This document shows, in pieces, positions 62,127 through 64,000 of a stretch of DNA of 64,000 nucleotides. The DNA is taken from positions 1 to 64,000 of the forward strand of contig JACKBA010000003.1 in assembly GCA_020634815.1 (NCBI GenBank), given 5' to 3'. Under the pieces are notes generated by a model. The model ran no database searches. It was given only the letters and a program-made list of their open reading frames with translations, and was not told the origin of the DNA. Source of the stretch: Caldilineaceae bacterium (GTDB lineage Bacteria > Chloroflexota > Anaerolineae > Caldilineales > Caldilineaceae). How positions within the stretch are numbered: the stretch's first letter is position 1; each line of letters opens with the position of its first letter. The translations under genes were made by a program, and so were the position numbers.

Positions 62127-64000
62127 CTACGGGGGTGCGTCAATGCCGGCGCATCCGCGCCCGTCGGGCACAAGCTCACACTCTGCAGGCGTCAGCGGCC
62201 GGACGACTTTGCGGCGTGCAAGCTGCTTCAGTTCCTCTTGATCCAGAAGGTAGAAGCGCACCGCGCCGTCATAGGCAGCCGTCGCAAACTCGCCGCGCAC
62301 CGGGTTGAACGCAACATCGATGACCCGGTCGGCGGCGCCCGAAAAATTGCGATACGAACCCGACTGGTCCAGGGCCCACAGCCGCACCGTCTTGTCCCAA
62401 CTGGCCGTCGCTACCTGCGTGCCGTCCGGGCTGAAGGCGGCGTTGTGCACGCGGTTTGCGTGGCCGGAGAGCCGCCGGCTCACCTGCCGGCTTTCCAGAT
62501 CCCACACGACAGCGGTCTGATCCTTGCTGGCGCTGACCAGGTATCGGCCGTCGGTCGAGAAGGCCACGCCGGTGACTTCGGCGCCATGCTCGTCAGGCAG
62601 ATCGATGCGTTCGTCGCCGTCGACCGTGCGCAGGTAGATACGGCTGTCGCCGCAAGCGATGGCGATGCGTCGATCATCGCGCGCCATGGCAACCCCGAAG
62701 ACCTGGCCGGCGCAATCATTCCAGTGACGCAACTCAGCCCCACTGGTCGCATCCCACACGCGGGTCTCGCCATCCGCTCCGCCCGTCACGGCGACCCTGC
62801 CATCGCGGCTGATGACTCCGGAATTGATCGTCGTATTGTGGCGCAGAAACTCCACAACCGGTTCGCCAGTCGCCGTATCCCACACGATGGCCGAGCGATC
62901 GGCGCTGGCAGTGAGCAGGCGACTGCCGTCTGCGCTGAGCGAGACATCGTACACGACGTCATAGTGCAGGAATGGCCGCAGCGGTTCGTGGGTGGCGGCA
63001 TCCCACAATCGGGCCGTGTTGTCGAATCCGCCAGTAGCCAGGTACCGGCCATCGCCGCTGTAGGCCAGGCTGTGGATGCGCACATCGTTGCTCACCCCAT
63101 ACGCCCGCTCGATCATCAGATCTTGCTCATTGGCCACGTTCCAGATGCGGCCGTAGCCGTCGATGCTCGACGTCACCAGGCTGCGTCCGTCCGGCGCAAA
63201 GGCCAGCCCGTAGACCCATCCCTTGCTGCCGGCCAGGCTCTGAATCGTGCGGCCCGCAACGGTATCCCACAGCCGCGCCGTGTTGTCCCAGCTTGACGAG
63301 GCCAGCGTGCGACCATCCGGGCTGAACTCCACCTTGCGCACCCACCCGGTGTGGCCGGGCAGCCGGTAGAGTGGCACCCACTGCTCCACATCGCCGGGAG
63401 CAGTGTCCCACAGCACGACAAGGTTGTCCTGCGCGCCCGTGGCCATGAAGCTGCCGTCAGGGCTGAACGCAACATCATGCACCGGCGTGGACCAGCGAAT
63501 CTCGCGCAGTGCAAAGCCGCCGGCAACATCCCAGATGATGATGCGCCCGTCGAGCCCGGCGCTGGCCAGCAGCAGCATCCCCGGCGGGTTCTTGGATGCC
63601 GGCGCAAAGGCGATGCCGTAGACCTCGTCGGTGTGGCCGGGCAACGGTTGGTTGAGTTCACCGCTCTGGGCGTTCCAGATGCGAACTTCCTTGTCGCCGG
63701 ATGCCGTGGCCAGCAGGGTGCCATCGCCGCTAAAGGTGATGTCCTTGATCGCCTTGGTATGGCTGTCGGCGGCAGCGGTCTCGTAGCGCAGCGTGTGCGT
63801 GGCCGTATCGTAGACCCTGGCCCTGCCATCCTCTGCACCGACGGCGATAGCGCTGCCATCCGGGCTGTAGGCCACGGCACGCAATTCGCCGCCGGGCACT
63901 GTCAATGACATGCTCTCGGCGCCGTCCACTGTCCAGAATCGCAGCGTGCCGTCGACACCCACCGTTGCTATCTCCTTGCCGTCGGGGCGATAAGCGACAT
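62127..64000 (-). CDS. WD40 repeat protein (N-terminal part beyond window)
   Basis: The frame is open to the right edge, so the protein continues beyond it. The visible 624 residues contain 14 WD40 repeats, enough for two seven-bladed propellers, each of the form 'vafSPDG..lAtas.D.t.rlWd' (VEFSPDGRTLASSSWDNTAR, VAFSTDGRYLVSASKDQTAV, AAFSPDGTQVATASWDKTVR). The end LARRKVVRPLTPAECELVPD with two further cysteines is the usual tail of Chloroflexota and cyanobacterial STAND-type WD40 proteins (LAR.rV.R.LT..EC). The missing N-terminus may therefore carry an NB-ARC/NACHT ATPase or a kinase. It heads the operon with the two SH3 proteins. Confidence 0.9.
   Translation of the reverse strand, partial: VAYRPDGKEIATVGVDGTLRFWTVDGAESMSLTVPGGELRAVAYSPDGSAIAVGAEDGRARVYDTATHTLRYETAAADSHTKAIKDITFSGDGTLLATASGDKEVRIWNAQSGELNQPLPGHTDEVYGIAFAPASKNPPGMLLLASAGLDGRIIIWDVAGGFALREIRWSTPVHDVAFSPDGSFMATGAQDNLVVLWDTAPGDVEQWVPLYRLPGHTGWVRKVEFSPDGRTLASSSWDNTARLWDTVAGRTIQSLAGSKGWVYGLAFAPDGRSLVTSSIDGYGRIWNVANEQDLMIERAYGVSNDVRIHSLAYSGDGRYLATGGFDNTARLWDAATHEPLRPFLHYDVVYDVSLSADGSRLLTASADRSAIVWDTATGEPVVEFLRHNTTINSGVISRDGRVAVTGGADGETRVWDATSGAELRHWNDCAGQVFGVAMARDDRRIAIACGDSRIYLRTVDGDERIDLPDEHGAEVTGVAFSTDGRYLVSASKDQTAVVWDLESRQVSRRLSGHANRVHNAAFSPDGTQVATASWDKTVRLWALDQSGSYRNFSGAADRVIDVAFNPVRGEFATAAYDGAVRFYLLDQEELKQLARRKVVRPLTPAECELVPDGRGCAGIDAPP

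Overview
The window is GC-rich bacterial chromosomal DNA, best matched by a Chloroflexota (Anaerolineae/Caldilinea-like) organism. This is inferred from the gene mix: a SARP-type activator with an AAA module, a CHAT-NACHT-FGE protein, a 14-repeat WD40 protein, an F420-type luciferase-like oxidoreductase fused to SCP2, an XPB helicase cluster, and many palindromic intergenic repeats. No rRNA, tRNA, CRISPR array, transposase, integrase or phage gene was recognised.

Layout. 1-2.2 kb: a SARP/BTAD-AAA regulator (cut by the left edge) divergent from two small ferredoxin-fold proteins. 2.2-7.5 kb: a conflict-type locus made of a ribbon-helix-helix protein, a hairpin-rich stretch, a second copy of an FGE-domain tail, and a Trypco1 gene followed by a CHAT-NACHT-FGE gene. 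7.7-14.8 kb: P-loop kinase, Tat-exported DUF3500 lipoprotein, MsrQ-like membrane protein, two exported proteins (one an M23 peptidase), a LuxR-type HTH and a HTH antitoxin with a decayed TumE-like toxin. 15-17.5 kb: an unusual adenylosuccinate-synthetase homologue and a VWA protein. 17.7-24.2 kb: a tight three-gene operon of XPB helicase, SWIM zinc-finger protein and XPB-associated (Helicase_C_3) protein. 24.4-29.5 kb: an RlmL-like methyltransferase, a small unknown protein and McrBC restriction. 30.4-40.6 kb: an AddB/AddA-like helicase-nuclease pair, interrupted by a MazF-type toxin-antitoxin module and a DUF2442 gene, with addA broken by three frameshifts and coupled by ATGA overlap to a UvrD helicase carrying a RelE-like N-terminus. 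40.7-56.6 kb: mostly housekeeping and metabolic genes (secreted pullulanase, OsmC, exported cyclase, threonine dehydratase, SDR, CorC-type protein, oligopeptidase B, deacetylase, LysM protein, LLM-SCP2 oxidoreductase, esterase). 56.8-60.3 kb: the conserved trio circularly permuted ATP-grasp / alpha-E / transglutaminase. 60.3-64 kb: two paralogous exported SH3 proteins behind a WD40 protein cut by the right edge.

Themes. Genome defence and DNA-end processing dominate the first 40 kb: CHAT-NACHT-FGE, McrBC, the XPB operon, AddAB with a toxin-antitoxin insert, and the RelE-UvrD fusion. The intergenic DNA is unusually structured. A dispersed palindromic element occurs in at least three alignable copies with related elements elsewhere, and three intergenic arrays are built on 7-nt or 8-nt periods. 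The most promising leads are the duplicated, variable-looking FGE tail next to the NACHT gene, the XPB-SWIM-Helicase_C_3 operon, and the PurA homologue with a remodelled aspartate loop.
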